A stretch of DNA of 63,897 bases from the NCBI GenBank assembly GCA_947467625.1, contig CANIJN010000004.1:1-63897 (forward strand). The letters are read 5' to 3'. The translations under genes and the position numbers were made by a program. Shown piece by piece: positions 26,363-34,754 of the stretch. A model generated the notes under the pieces. That model was given only the letters and a program-made list of their open reading frames with translations, searched no databases and was not told the origin of the DNA. The DNA is from Opitutia bacterium (lineage in GTDB: Bacteria; Verrucomicrobiota; Verrucomicrobiia; Opitutales; Opitutaceae). Position 1 is the first letter of the stretch, and the number at the start of each line of letters is the position of its first letter.

Positions 26363-27525
26363 GGTTCGGTCTCGGCGTCGATCGGACTGAAGAGGGCCGC
26401 GGCCGATTCCTTCCAGCAGTTGCGCGTCGCCCAATCGCGACCGGCGGCGCCCAGCTTGCGGCGCAAGGGCTCGTCGTGGATGAGTTTTTCGAAAGCCGCG
26501 GCCAGTTGGGCGGGGCGACGGGGAGGGACGAGGAGGCCGGTGACGCCTTCCCTGACTGCCTCGGAGACCCCGCCGACGTCGTGAGCCACGACCGGCAAGC
26601 CGTGGGCGGCGGCTTCGAGGTAAACGAGGCCGAAGCCCTCGACACTCTGTTCGAGGTTGACGCTCGTCATCGCGAAGATGTCCGCGCGCTCGTAAAGATG
26701 GGAGAGTTCCTCGTCGGGAATGTTGCCAAAAAAGCGGACGGCGAGATCCGGTTTTTCGGCGGCGGCGGCGCGGAGCTGGGGTTCGTAGTTTCCCTTGCTT
26801 TGGCCGCCGACGACCCAGTACTCGAGGCGGGAGCGGACGTCGGGAGCGAGCGTTTGCAGCGCCTGCAAGGTGAGGAGTTGGCCTTTGCGCGGGTGGAGGC
26901 GGCCGACAGTGAGAATGACGATTTTTTTCCGAGCGGTCGCAGGTTTGGGCGGGACGACGGCGAAGTCCGAGCGGAGTGCGCCGGGAGTGAGAAAAATCTT
27001 TTCGGCTGCTGCAGGGAAATGGGCGACGAGCAGTTCCTGCGTGTAATGGGTGAGTGTGCTGATGCGATGGGCTCGACGGATGAGTTGTCCGGTGAGCCAG
27101 CGCCGCAAGGGATTGCGGGTGAACTTGAGGATTTCTGAGCCGTGAAACGTCAGTACGAGGCGACGCGGGCGGAAGGCTTGGAAAAATTGCAGGAGCATCA
27201 TCGTCATCATCGGCCCGGGTTCAGGCAAATAGACGGTGGCGTGGCGGAGGTCGCGGCGGTGGCGGATTAGTTCGCGCGCGAGTTGGGCCTGGCACCAGAC
27301 ATCGTGCGTGCCCTTGAGCGGAAGGCGGCGAAGGCGGAAGGGCCAGTCGGGTCGCTCGATGGTGGCCGGAGCGGATTGGGCCCAGACCTCGATGTTGTAA
27401 CCGAGGCCCGCGCTGGCACGGGCTATTTCCTCGGTGAAGGTCGCGATACCGCCCCGCACCGGATAAAACTCGTGCGTAATCAGAAAAACCGGCCGGGCGT
27501 TGGGAGCCGTTGAAATTGCGGACAT
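26359..27525 (-). CDS. Glycosyltransferase family 4
   Basis: 388 residues, two Rossmann domains of the GT-B fold. The N-terminal domain has FLITHEFYPVRGGIATFTEE and LTFHGSEILKF; the C-terminal donor-binding domain has VGRLHPRKGQLLTLQAL and the GT4 ESVEGFGLVYLEAAAHGLPV-like segment with the EGFGLVYLEAAAHG motif, ending in GGVSEAVREGVTGLLVPP. It transfers a sugar from a nucleotide donor to an unidentified acceptor. First gene of a group of envelope-related glycosyltransferases, but transcribed away from them; it is coupled to the thioesterase by an ATGA overlap. Confidence 0.9.
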   Translation of the reverse strand: MSAISTAPNARPVFLITHEFYPVRGGIATFTEEIARASAGLGYNIEVWAQSAPATIERPDWPFRLRRLPLKGTHDVWCQAQLARELIRHRRDLRHATVYLPEPGPMMTMMLLQFFQAFRPRRLVLTFHGSEILKFTRNPLRRWLTGQLIRRAHRISTLTHYTQELLVAHFPAAAEKIFLTPGALRSDFAVVPPKPATARKKIVILTVGRLHPRKGQLLTLQALQTLAPDVRSRLEYWVVGGQSKGNYEPQLRAAAAEKPDLAVRFFGNIPDEELSHLYERADIFAMTSVNLEQSVEGFGLVYLEAAAHGLPVVAHDVGGVSEAVREGVTGLLVPPRRPAQLAAAFEKLIHDEPLRRKLGAAGRDWATRNCWKESAAALFSPIDAETEP

Positions 27526-27750
27526 GCGCTGGTGTTGAGTGCGGACAGCAGGCGTGGTTCAACGCATGCGAGAAGAACGGCAGAGCGTTGGGGCGGTGGC
27601 GGAGTTCTGGCAAGCGCAGCGATGGACTTGGCGGGGGTATTTTCCCGGCAGACGCGGGAGGTGGCGCCACCCTCCGCTGACGTTGCGCGGGGACTGCGAC
27701 CAAGAAATGGATTTACATCCCGGCGTGCCGTAACCTAAAAGAAGTTAACG

Positions 27751-28749
27751 ATGCCAGACGCAGTTCTACCAAATCAGGGCACCAGCAAGCCGATCCCGCA
27801 GACGAACAAGCCCTTTTCTCCAGAGGACGAAACCGCGCTGCGCGAGGCGTTGAAGCGTTGTTCGCCCTCGGCTTTTGAATCGGCGGTACAGTTCCGCAAG
27901 ACTGGTAATGCCGAGCATGTTCCGGCGGTTGTCATCGGTATTATTGAGCGCTTTGTTGAGCCGGATTTACGCATCAAGTTGAAGGATGCGGACGATGATC
28001 TTCGGCTGATCGAGGATCTGGGAATCGACTCCCTCACGATGATGGAAATCGTCATTTTGGTGGAGGATGTGCTCCAGATGACGATCAATAATGATGAGCT
28101 CCGCAATCTCCGCACGGTCGGCGATGTGAAGACTTTTATCGACTGCAAGATCCGCGGCCTAGCGCTGCCCAAGCCGACGAAGTTCATCCCGATTGAGCAC
28201 ATTGGTGCCGTCATGCCCGTTCAGCCGCCCTTTCTCTTCCTGAATGAAGCGTCCGTGAGCTCAACGGCGGCCAATGGTAAATATAGGATCACCGGCCAGG
28301 AGTTTTTTCTTCAGGGTCACTTCAAGGACAATCCCGTGATGCCGGCCTCCATTATGTTGGAAGCATTGGGGCAACTGGCGGTGCTGTATCTGTTGGAAGG
28401 CGCGCCCACCGAAGCCGGTAAGGTTGTGAGCCCGCAGTCAATTTTCTTTACGGGTTGTGAAGGCGTGCGGGCCCATCGCATTTGCAAACCCGGCGATATC
28501 CTCTCGCTCTCGATCAAGCCGAAGCGCATGAAAATGCCCTTGGCTACCTTCGAAGGTGCGATTCGGGTTGGCCAGGAAAAGGCCGTTATCGCCGAGGAGA
28601 TTACCCTCACTTTCTTGATGGTGGACGCGGCGAATGCGCCCGTTTCGATCAATGGTTCGTTCGAGCACGCGGGGAATCTCAGCGTTTCCTCCGCGGCACC
28701 TGCGACGAGGGTGCCCCCGTTGCGCGTCGCGATGAACGCGACAAGTTGA
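27751..28749 (+). CDS. Acyl carrier protein fused to a FabA/FabZ-like hydroxyacyl-ACP dehydratase
   Basis: 332 residues. Residues about 50-135 form an ACP: LGIDSLTMMEIV carries the phosphopantetheine-attachment Ser (about residue 94) in the DSL motif. From about 150 a hotdog dehydratase follows: VQPPFLFLNEASV, LQGHFKDNPVMPASIMLEAL with a catalytic-type His (about 190) and Glu (about 204), and GEV-like beta strands. The first 45 residues are low-complexity. A fused ACP-dehydratase is unusual for primary fatty-acid synthesis and suggests a dedicated pathway. It is followed 193 bp later by a ketosynthase gene and then a reductase, which together would make a near-complete elongation module. The upstream 225 bp hold no obvious promoter, but a TTTACA and TAAAAG pair lies near the start. 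Confidence 0.9.
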   Translation: MPDAVLPNQGTSKPIPQTNKPFSPEDETALREALKRCSPSAFESAVQFRKTGNAEHVPAVVIGIIERFVEPDLRIKLKDADDDLRLIEDLGIDSLTMMEIVILVEDVLQMTINNDELRNLRTVGDVKTFIDCKIRGLALPKPTKFIPIEHIGAVMPVQPPFLFLNEASVSSTAANGKYRITGQEFFLQGHFKDNPVMPASIMLEALGQLAVLYLLEGAPTEAGKVVSPQSIFFTGCEGVRAHRICKPGDILSLSIKPKRMKMPLATFEGAIRVGQEKAVIAEEITLTFLMVDAANAPVSINGSFEHAGNLSVSSAAPATRVPPLRVAMNATS

Positions 28750-28942
28750 CGCCACGGTCGCGCCCGCTCAACGCGCGCGAGTTTGGGCCCAGCACACTTT
28801 ACGGCGACCCTGATGGTCGACGTTTTTGCGTTGGGTTGGCTGCTCCCGCGTTGACCGGCGCGTGCGAACTGCTCTCACTTCGTCTCCCGGTCCGGTGCAT
28901 TCCTTTTTGGCGGGATGTCCGCAGCCGCTCCACTACGCACGC

Positions 28943-30205
28943 ATGCCCAGAGTCTTTATCACCGGCCTAGGATTGGTCACCAGTATCGGCAACGATGCTG
29001 CGACCGTAACGCGCAGTCTCCGCGAACTGCGCCACGGTTTTGAGGTTTTCCCCCCGTTCCAGAAGCCAGAGATTCCTGTCAAGGTGATCGGTACGATCAA
29101 GGATTTCGCCACGAATTCTCCTGATCAGGAGGACTGGGTGTTTCCGGCCGGCTACACGATCAAGCGCGAACTCTTGCGCACGATGGCGCCGAATGGGCTC
29201 TTTGCCCAGTGCGCGATGCTGCAGGCGGTCGCGGACGCCAAGCTTGCGGAGCCCGATATTTCCAACCGACACACGGGACTCTACGCCGCGTCAGCCGGCT
29301 CGCCTTACCTGCTGCATTACCACAACGACCGACTCAATAAAGTCGGGGTGATGCGGTGTTCGCCGCTGGGGATCGTGGCCTCGATTGCGGGCACGCTGAA
29401 TTTCAATTTGATCGCGGCCTTCAAAATTCAAGGCTCGTCGTGCGGTTTTTCGTCGGCCTGTGCGTCGTCTGCGCACGCGCTTGGTTTCGCGTTGGATGAC
29501 CTGAAGCTCGGTCGACAAAAGCGGATGTTTGTCGTGGGGGCTGAAGATGGAAACCTCGATGCTATTTTGCCGTTTGCCGGCATGCGCACGTTGTCGCTGC
29601 AGACCGATCCGAATCTCGCATCGCGCCCGTTCGACGCCGCGCGGGACGGGTTTGTCGGCACCGGAGGCGGTGTGGCGCTGGTGCTGGAGACCGAGGAAGA
29701 GGTCGTGCGTCGCGGTGTGACGCCCTACGCGGAAGTGTTGGGTTGGGGCCAAGCGTCGGATGGTTGGAACGTCGCCATCTCGCATCCCGAAGGCAGTGGC
29801 TCGGCTGCTGCGATGACGCTCGCGCTCCGCGCCAGCGGAGTCTCCCCCGAGCAGGTGGACTATGTCAACGCCCACGCCACCTCGACGCTCATTGGTGATA
29901 TTTCGGAAGCGCGGGCCCTGCGATCCGTGTTTCAGGATTCCGCGCTGCGTCCTGCGGTGAGCAGTACGAAGGCGCTGACCGGGCACGGGCTTTCCCTCGC
30001 CGGGGTGATGGAGAGTGCGTTCTGTGCACTGGCGATCCGGGAGGGATTTATGCCGGGCAACGCGCACCTCACGAAGCTAGATCCCGAATGCGCAGGTATC
30101 AATATTCTGCGCACGACGGAGAACACGCCGCCCAAGATTGTCATTAAGAACAGCAGCGGATTCGGCGGTGCCAACGTCGCCCTGGTCTTCAAGCGGGTTG
30201 CCTAA
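28943..30205 (+). CDS. Beta-ketoacyl-ACP synthase (KAS I/II type)
   Basis: 420 residues. Condensing enzyme of the thiolase fold that extends an acyl-ACP by two carbons. The nucleophile Cys lies in SSACASSAHALGFALDDL (about residue 173); the two His residues are in NAHATST (about 311) and TGHGLSLAG (about 348), giving the elongating C-H-H triad with the Lys of KALTGH. The C-terminal NSSGFGGANVALVFK motif is typical. MPRVFITGLGLVTSIG marks the start, at ATG 28943; the longer frame upstream is not protein-like. It lies between the ACP-dehydratase and a short-chain reductase, so it probably acts with them rather than in housekeeping fatty-acid synthesis. Confidence 0.92.
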   Translation: MPRVFITGLGLVTSIGNDAATVTRSLRELRHGFEVFPPFQKPEIPVKVIGTIKDFATNSPDQEDWVFPAGYTIKRELLRTMAPNGLFAQCAMLQAVADAKLAEPDISNRHTGLYAASAGSPYLLHYHNDRLNKVGVMRCSPLGIVASIAGTLNFNLIAAFKIQGSSCGFSSACASSAHALGFALDDLKLGRQKRMFVVGAEDGNLDAILPFAGMRTLSLQTDPNLASRPFDAARDGFVGTGGGVALVLETEEEVVRRGVTPYAEVLGWGQASDGWNVAISHPEGSGSAAAMTLALRASGVSPEQVDYVNAHATSTLIGDISEARALRSVFQDSALRPAVSSTKALTGHGLSLAGVMESAFCALAIREGFMPGNAHLTKLDPECAGINILRTTENTPPKIVIKNSSGFGGANVALVFKRVA

Positions 30206-30209
30206 CACC

Positions 30210-31052
30210 GTGGCTGCCGCACGCGTTTCCGATCTGCACCGCACGGCCTTCATTACGGGTGCGAGCACGGGCCTCGGCCGGGCCTTTGCGGAAATGCTGC
30301 TCGCCGACGGGGTCCGCGTCTGGGGCACGGCGCGCGACGGCGCCCGTCTCGACGCGCTTGTCACCCAGCATGGGGAGCGGTTCACGCCAGTTATTCTGGA
30401 TCTGCGGGACGGTCCGCAGGCCGAAGCGAGGTTTCGTGCGGCCGACCGGAGTGCGGGAGGTTTCGACCTCGTGATCAACAATGCCGGCTACGGAGTGTTC
30501 GCAGAATTTGTGGCGACCGACTTTACGGTGTGGGCGGAGCAGCTGCAGGTGATGCTCATCAACACGGCGCGACTCGCGCACGCCGCGCTGGGTGGGATGT
30601 TGGAGCGGAACCGGGGCGCGCTGGTCAACATCTCGTCGCTGGCGGCGGAGTTTCCGCTGCCCTTTCAGTCCGCCTACAATATCGCGAAAGCGGGGCTCTC
30701 CGCGCTCAACGAAAGTCTCATGATGGAGGTTTCCGGCGCGAAGGTCGTCATACTCGATGTGCGTCCCGGCGACTATCGAACGGATTTCGAAGGCTCGGTC
30801 CGCCGACCGCAGTCGGCGTCGGCGCAGAGTCCGCGGTTGGCGCGGGCGTGGACGGCGTTTGTGGCGATGATGGAGTCGGGGCCGGCGCCCGCGCAGGCTG
30901 CGGTGGAGCTACGGCGCGCGCTGTTGCGGAATCGCAGCGGCACGGTGCGCATCGGACGGTTTTTCCAGGCGGTGATCGCGCCCCTGATTGCTCGCTTTGG
31001 TTCGCTGGCGCTCAAGCGCCGGATTCAAGCGACTTATTTCAAGATTTCCTGA
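30210..31052 (+). CDS. Short-chain dehydrogenase/reductase
   Basis: 280 residues from the GTG at 30210, 4 bp after the ketosynthase stop. Classical SDR fold: cofactor motif AFITGASTGLGRAFAEMLL, NNAGYGVFAEF (NNAG), a catalytic Ser in LVNISSLAAE, and Tyr/Lys in SAYNIAKAGLSAL. The R of GTARDGARLDAL after strand 2 favours NADP(H). The C-terminal part contains a hydrophobic helix (FFQAVIAPLIARFG), as in membrane-associated keto-reductases such as 3-ketodihydrosphingosine reductase. In this place it likely reduces a 3-keto intermediate made by the ketosynthase or by the alpha-oxoamine synthase; which one cannot be read from sequence. Confidence 0.87.
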   Translation: MAAARVSDLHRTAFITGASTGLGRAFAEMLLADGVRVWGTARDGARLDALVTQHGERFTPVILDLRDGPQAEARFRAADRSAGGFDLVINNAGYGVFAEFVATDFTVWAEQLQVMLINTARLAHAALGGMLERNRGALVNISSLAAEFPLPFQSAYNIAKAGLSALNESLMMEVSGAKVVILDVRPGDYRTDFEGSVRRPQSASAQSPRLARAWTAFVAMMESGPAPAQAAVELRRALLRNRSGTVRIGRFFQAVIAPLIARFGSLALKRRIQATYFKIS

Positions 31053-31056
31053 CCGC

Positions 31057-32295
31057 ATGTCCAAGCTCCGTATTCTTGTTCTCACAGCCAGCACCGGTGG
31101 TGGTCACGACGCGCGGGCGGAGGCGTTTGCCGAGTGGTGTTTTCAACTTTACCGGCACGACGTCGACGTGCGCATCGAGCAGATGCTGGAGAAATCGTCT
31201 GTGGTGAACCGCGCGGGCGTGGGCCTTTACAATCGCATCCAGCGGTTGGCCCCTTGGATGCACCGTGGGTTTTACGCCTTTGTCGAGCTCCTGAGTTGGC
31301 TCAATCGGAGCGACGTCACGTTTGGCTCCAGCTATTATTTGAAGGTCTTGCAGGACTACCAACCTCACCTCGTGTTCAGCGTGCACGACTGTCTCAACCG
31401 CGGCTATTTTCAACTCGCGCGGGCTACGCTCGGCGCCAACCGCGTGCGCTGCGCGACCTACTGCGGGGAATTTTCAGGTGGCTGGGGCTATTCGCGCAAC
31501 TGGATCGAGCCAACGGTCGACCGATATTTTTCGCGTACGCCGACGGCGGCGGACTACGCGGTCAAGCAAGGGATCGCGCCGGAGAAATCGCGCGTGCGCG
31601 GTTATCTGATGTTGCCGCGCTCGCACTTGGAGGTGCTGACCCCGGCGGACCGGCGGGTGTTTCAGGCGAAGAAACTCGGACTTAATCCCGACAAGTTCAC
31701 GGTCTTTCTCGCGACGGGGAGCAATGGGGCGAACAATCACTTCGACCTCCTCCAAGGGCTGATGAAGCACGCCGAACGCGTGCAGGCGATCGTGATTTGT
31801 GGCAAGAATAAGGAGACCTACAACGACCTCGTGCACTGGCGCGCTACGCACCCCGAGTTTGCCTGCCACATCGAGGGCTACTCGGAGATCGTTCATTTAT
31901 TCATGCAAGCGAGCGATGTGATTGTGACGCGCGGTGGCACGACGACCTGCGCGAAGGCCCTGCATTTTCAGTGTCCGATTATCTTCAATGCGTTTGGTGG
32001 GATCATGCCGCAGGAGGAGCTGACGTGGAAATTTTTCCGCAATGGCGCCGCTTCGGAGAAAGTGGAGGATGCGGTGGATTTTGCCCGGCTGATTGATCGG
32101 TGGATGGCGACCCCGGCGGCCTACGCGGCGGTGCGGGAGAATTTTCTGAAACTGCGTTACGTGGAGGATCCGACGCTGCTGATCGAGGAGCTCGTGGGGA
32201 TGGCCAACGAAGTGGTCGGAGCGAAGCTGAAGCGCTGGGCCTTTCCGCCGTCGAACGGTAGCAGTGCACCGTCCGCGCCGAGCGGGAAGGCTTAG
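31057..32295 (+). CDS. MGDG synthase-like glycosyltransferase (GT28 type)
   Basis: 412 residues. The N-terminus LTASTGGGHDARAEAFAEWC is the MGDG_synth (PF06925) glycine/His motif of diacylglycerol glycosyltransferases such as UgtP and plant MGD. The C-terminal donor domain has FLATGSNGANNHFDLL, VICGKNKETYNDLV and SDVIVTRGGTTTCAKALHFQ, like GT28/MurG enzymes. The likely reaction is transfer of a hexose to a lipid at the cytoplasmic face of the membrane. The ATG at 31057 lies 4 bp after the reductase stop and the genes are probably co-transcribed. The product would be a glycolipid if the preceding genes make the lipid. Confidence 0.88.
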   Translation: MSKLRILVLTASTGGGHDARAEAFAEWCFQLYRHDVDVRIEQMLEKSSVVNRAGVGLYNRIQRLAPWMHRGFYAFVELLSWLNRSDVTFGSSYYLKVLQDYQPHLVFSVHDCLNRGYFQLARATLGANRVRCATYCGEFSGGWGYSRNWIEPTVDRYFSRTPTAADYAVKQGIAPEKSRVRGYLMLPRSHLEVLTPADRRVFQAKKLGLNPDKFTVFLATGSNGANNHFDLLQGLMKHAERVQAIVICGKNKETYNDLVHWRATHPEFACHIEGYSEIVHLFMQASDVIVTRGGTTTCAKALHFQCPIIFNAFGGIMPQEELTWKFFRNGAASEKVEDAVDFARLIDRWMATPAAYAAVRENFLKLRYVEDPTLLIEELVGMANEVVGAKLKRWAFPPSNGSSAPSAPSGKA

Positions 32296-32365
32296 GGCCG
32301 CGATTCCGCGGTGGAACGTAATGCGCTTGGCCACGGCGCGGGTGGCGCTCTAGCTTCTCGCCACT

Positions 32366-33577
32366 TTGTCGACCGAAGCGCCTGTCATCGCCTATCTTTT
32401 TACGACGTTCCCGAAGCCCACGGAGACTTTTCTCCAGCGAGAAATCATCGCGATGCGTGCGCATGGGGTGAATCTGCGGCTCTATTCGCTCTGGGGTGGT
32501 GGGGGGACGTTTCGTGGGCTGCCGGTGGCGACCTTCAACAAGTGGCGACTGTTGACCCTTTTTTGGATGATTCCCTATGAGTCGTGGCGCCGGCCAGAGG
32601 TCTTACGGCAAGTCTTGGCCGGACTCTCCGCGCGCCGGGCGCCGTCGTGGATTAACTTTTGGGAGAATATGCTTGGGGCCGGTTTCGCCTGTATTTTTGC
32701 CCGGCATTTCAGGGGCAACCGACCGGCGCTCATCCACGCTGCGTGGGGTGGTGCGCCCGCGACAGCGGCTTGGCTGCTGTGGCGGCTCGATCAGCATCGC
32801 TTCAGTGCGGCGGCACACGCCTACGACATTTATGAGCACGGCGGCGATTGGTGGCTGAAGGATAAGTTGCAGCATGCCGCCTTCGTCCACACGTCAACGG
32901 AGATGGGGCGCAAGGCGCTGGTGGCCCGCGGGCTGGCGGCGGAGAGGATTTTTTGCATACGCCGCGGTCTTGATCGACTGCCGGCGTTGAAGCCGCTGCG
33001 AGCATCGCGTGAGCCGTTGCAGCTGGTGTGCGTGGCGCGGTTGGTGGAGAAGAAAGGTCTCGATCATCAACTGCGCGTCTATGCCGCGCTGCGCGCTGCG
33101 GGGGTGGCCTTTGAAGCGCGGATCGTGGGGGAGGGACCGTTGCGGCCGGAGCTGGAAAAACTCGCGGGCCACCTCGGGATCGCGGCGAGTCTGACGTTTA
33201 CCGGACATTTGCCGCATCATGAAGTGTGGAGCCAGCTCGCGTGGGCGGATGTCCTGTTGCACACGGGGGTGATTGCGCCCAGTGGGGACCGTGATGGTTT
33301 GCCGAATGTGATTCCCGAGGCGATGTCGGTCGGCGTGCTCGTCATCACCTCCCCGGTGGCCGCGACCACCGAGGCCGTGACGCAAGGAGTGACGGGACTT
33401 GTCGTGCCGGTGGAATCGACGGAGGTGTGGGTGAGTGCGTTGCGCCGGTTGTCGAGGGATGATGTGTTTGCCGAGAAACTGCGGCGAGCGGCGCGGGTTT
33501 GGGTGGAGGAAAACTTCAACGCGCACGGCAATGCGGCGCGCGTGCTCGCGTTGTTCAAGCGGTCGATTGAGTCATGA
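32366..33577 (+). CDS. Glycosyltransferase family 4
   Basis: 403 residues from a TTG start at 32366. GT-B fold with FPKPTETFLQREIIAMRAHG (typical of exopolysaccharide GT4 enzymes), AHAYDIYEHGGDWWLKDKL, LVCVARLVEKKGLDHQLRVY, IVGEGPLRPELEKLA and DGLPNVIPEAMSVGVLVITS (the EAM-type acidic motif). The start is uncommon, but MSTEAPVIAYLFTTFP is what the family begins with and no ATG lies closer. It overlaps the next glycosyltransferase by ATGA. Probably adds a sugar to the glycan or glycolipid. Confidence 0.89.
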   Translation: MSTEAPVIAYLFTTFPKPTETFLQREIIAMRAHGVNLRLYSLWGGGGTFRGLPVATFNKWRLLTLFWMIPYESWRRPEVLRQVLAGLSARRAPSWINFWENMLGAGFACIFARHFRGNRPALIHAAWGGAPATAAWLLWRLDQHRFSAAAHAYDIYEHGGDWWLKDKLQHAAFVHTSTEMGRKALVARGLAAERIFCIRRGLDRLPALKPLRASREPLQLVCVARLVEKKGLDHQLRVYAALRAAGVAFEARIVGEGPLRPELEKLAGHLGIAASLTFTGHLPHHEVWSQLAWADVLLHTGVIAPSGDRDGLPNVIPEAMSVGVLVITSPVAATTEAVTQGVTGLVVPVESTEVWVSALRRLSRDDVFAEKLRRAARVWVEENFNAHGNAARVLALFKRSIES

Positions 33578-34593
33578 TCCATTTCGATGTTACGAAGGCC
33601 GGAGGGGCGGGCCATCGCTCGGGATTGATGCGGGTGAGTGCACGCTTGGCCGACGGCCTGCGGGAGGTGGCGACGGAGGTGCGTTGGCCGACGTGGGATC
33701 GCGCGACGTTACGGGCGGACGATTGGTTTCTCACCGGAGAGTTATTTTCCGAGGAAGAACGGCCGGGGTTTACGGCCTTTTTGGAGCAACGAGTGGGACG
33801 GACGGCGGCGATTTTTCACGACGCGATTCCGTTGACGCACCCGCACATTACTTGGCCGCAGAGTGTGGCGCGCCATCCGGGCTACCTGAAACTGCTCGCG
33901 AAGTTCGACCGCGTCTGGGCGGTGTCGGCGGCGAGCCGCGAGGAGTTGCTGGGATTCTGGCGCTGGCAGGGGCTCGCCAAGACTCCGCCGGTCGGCGTGC
34001 TCGCGCTCGGGGCCGATTTTATTTCGGCGCCGCGGGCAACGCTGCGCGCGACGCCGGCGAGACCGAGTCTGTTGAGCGTGGGGATTCTCGAGCCGCGCAA
34101 GAACCAGATGTTTTTGCTGGATGTGAGTGAGGAGTTGTGGGGCGAAGGGCTGGAGTTTGAACTCCATCTCGTGGGGCGCGTGAATCCGCATTTTGGAGCG
34201 CCGATTTTGCGTCGGATCAAAGCGCTCAGTCGAAAAAACGGAGGGCTTCATTATCACGAAGCGGCGAGTGATGCTGCCGTCACGGCTCTTTACGCGACGG
34301 CGCGGGCCAGTGTGGTGCCGACGCTCGCGGAGGGCTGTGGACTGCCGGTGCTGGAATCGCTGTGGATGGGGGTGCCCTGTGTGTGCAGCGACTTACCGGT
34401 GTTGCGGGAAAATACGGCGGGCGGCGGCTGCCTGCCCGTGGCGCTGAATGATCGGGCCCAATGGAAGGCGGCGCTACGGCGGGTGCTGACGGAAACTACG
34501 CTGCACGCGCTGCTGGCCGCCGAGGCCACGTCGCGAGCCTTGCCTACTTGGGCTGACGCGGCCGAGACGCTGCGCAGCGCGTTGCAACGCTGA
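33574..34593 (+). CDS. Glycosyltransferase family 4 (short-form paralog)
   Basis: 339 residues. GT4: IFHDAIPLTHPHITWPQSVA, RVWAVSAASREELLGFWRWQ, LSVGILEPRKNQMFLL and LAEGCGLPVLESLWMGVPCV with the E-x7-E motif. It shares the IFHDAI and VS..SRE/D..L..(F/Y)WRW segments with the glycosyltransferase at 36046-37317 on the other strand, so the two are paralogs. No transmembrane segments. Start ATG overlaps the previous stop (ATGA). The acceptor is unknown. Confidence 0.88.
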   Translation: MIHFDVTKAGGAGHRSGLMRVSARLADGLREVATEVRWPTWDRATLRADDWFLTGELFSEEERPGFTAFLEQRVGRTAAIFHDAIPLTHPHITWPQSVARHPGYLKLLAKFDRVWAVSAASREELLGFWRWQGLAKTPPVGVLALGADFISAPRATLRATPARPSLLSVGILEPRKNQMFLLDVSEELWGEGLEFELHLVGRVNPHFGAPILRRIKALSRKNGGLHYHEAASDAAVTALYATARASVVPTLAEGCGLPVLESLWMGVPCVCSDLPVLRENTAGGGCLPVALNDRAQWKAALRRVLTETTLHALLAAEATSRALPTWADAAETLRSALQR

Positions 34594-34754
34594 ACGGGCT
34601 AGCCGTTTCCTCGCAGCAGTGAGCAGCTGCAAGTGAAGAGCTGAGCACCCGTTGTCCGGAGAGAAACTGCTCGTCGTCACGCCGGTCAACGAGCGGCACC
34701 GGCTGGTTTTGCGCGCCGCTCTCAGTACGTGGCTTTCGAATGAATGTCTGCGGC

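Noticed and set aside
27710-27740. TTTACA and TAAAAG boxes upstream of the ACP-dehydratase
   Set aside because: Spacing is 18, but the start codon lies only a few bases after the second box; likely chance in an intergenic region.
34594-34754. Short inverted repeat (AACGG/CCGTT) at the convergent junction
   Set aside because: Five-base arms and no T-run; too weak to call a terminator.
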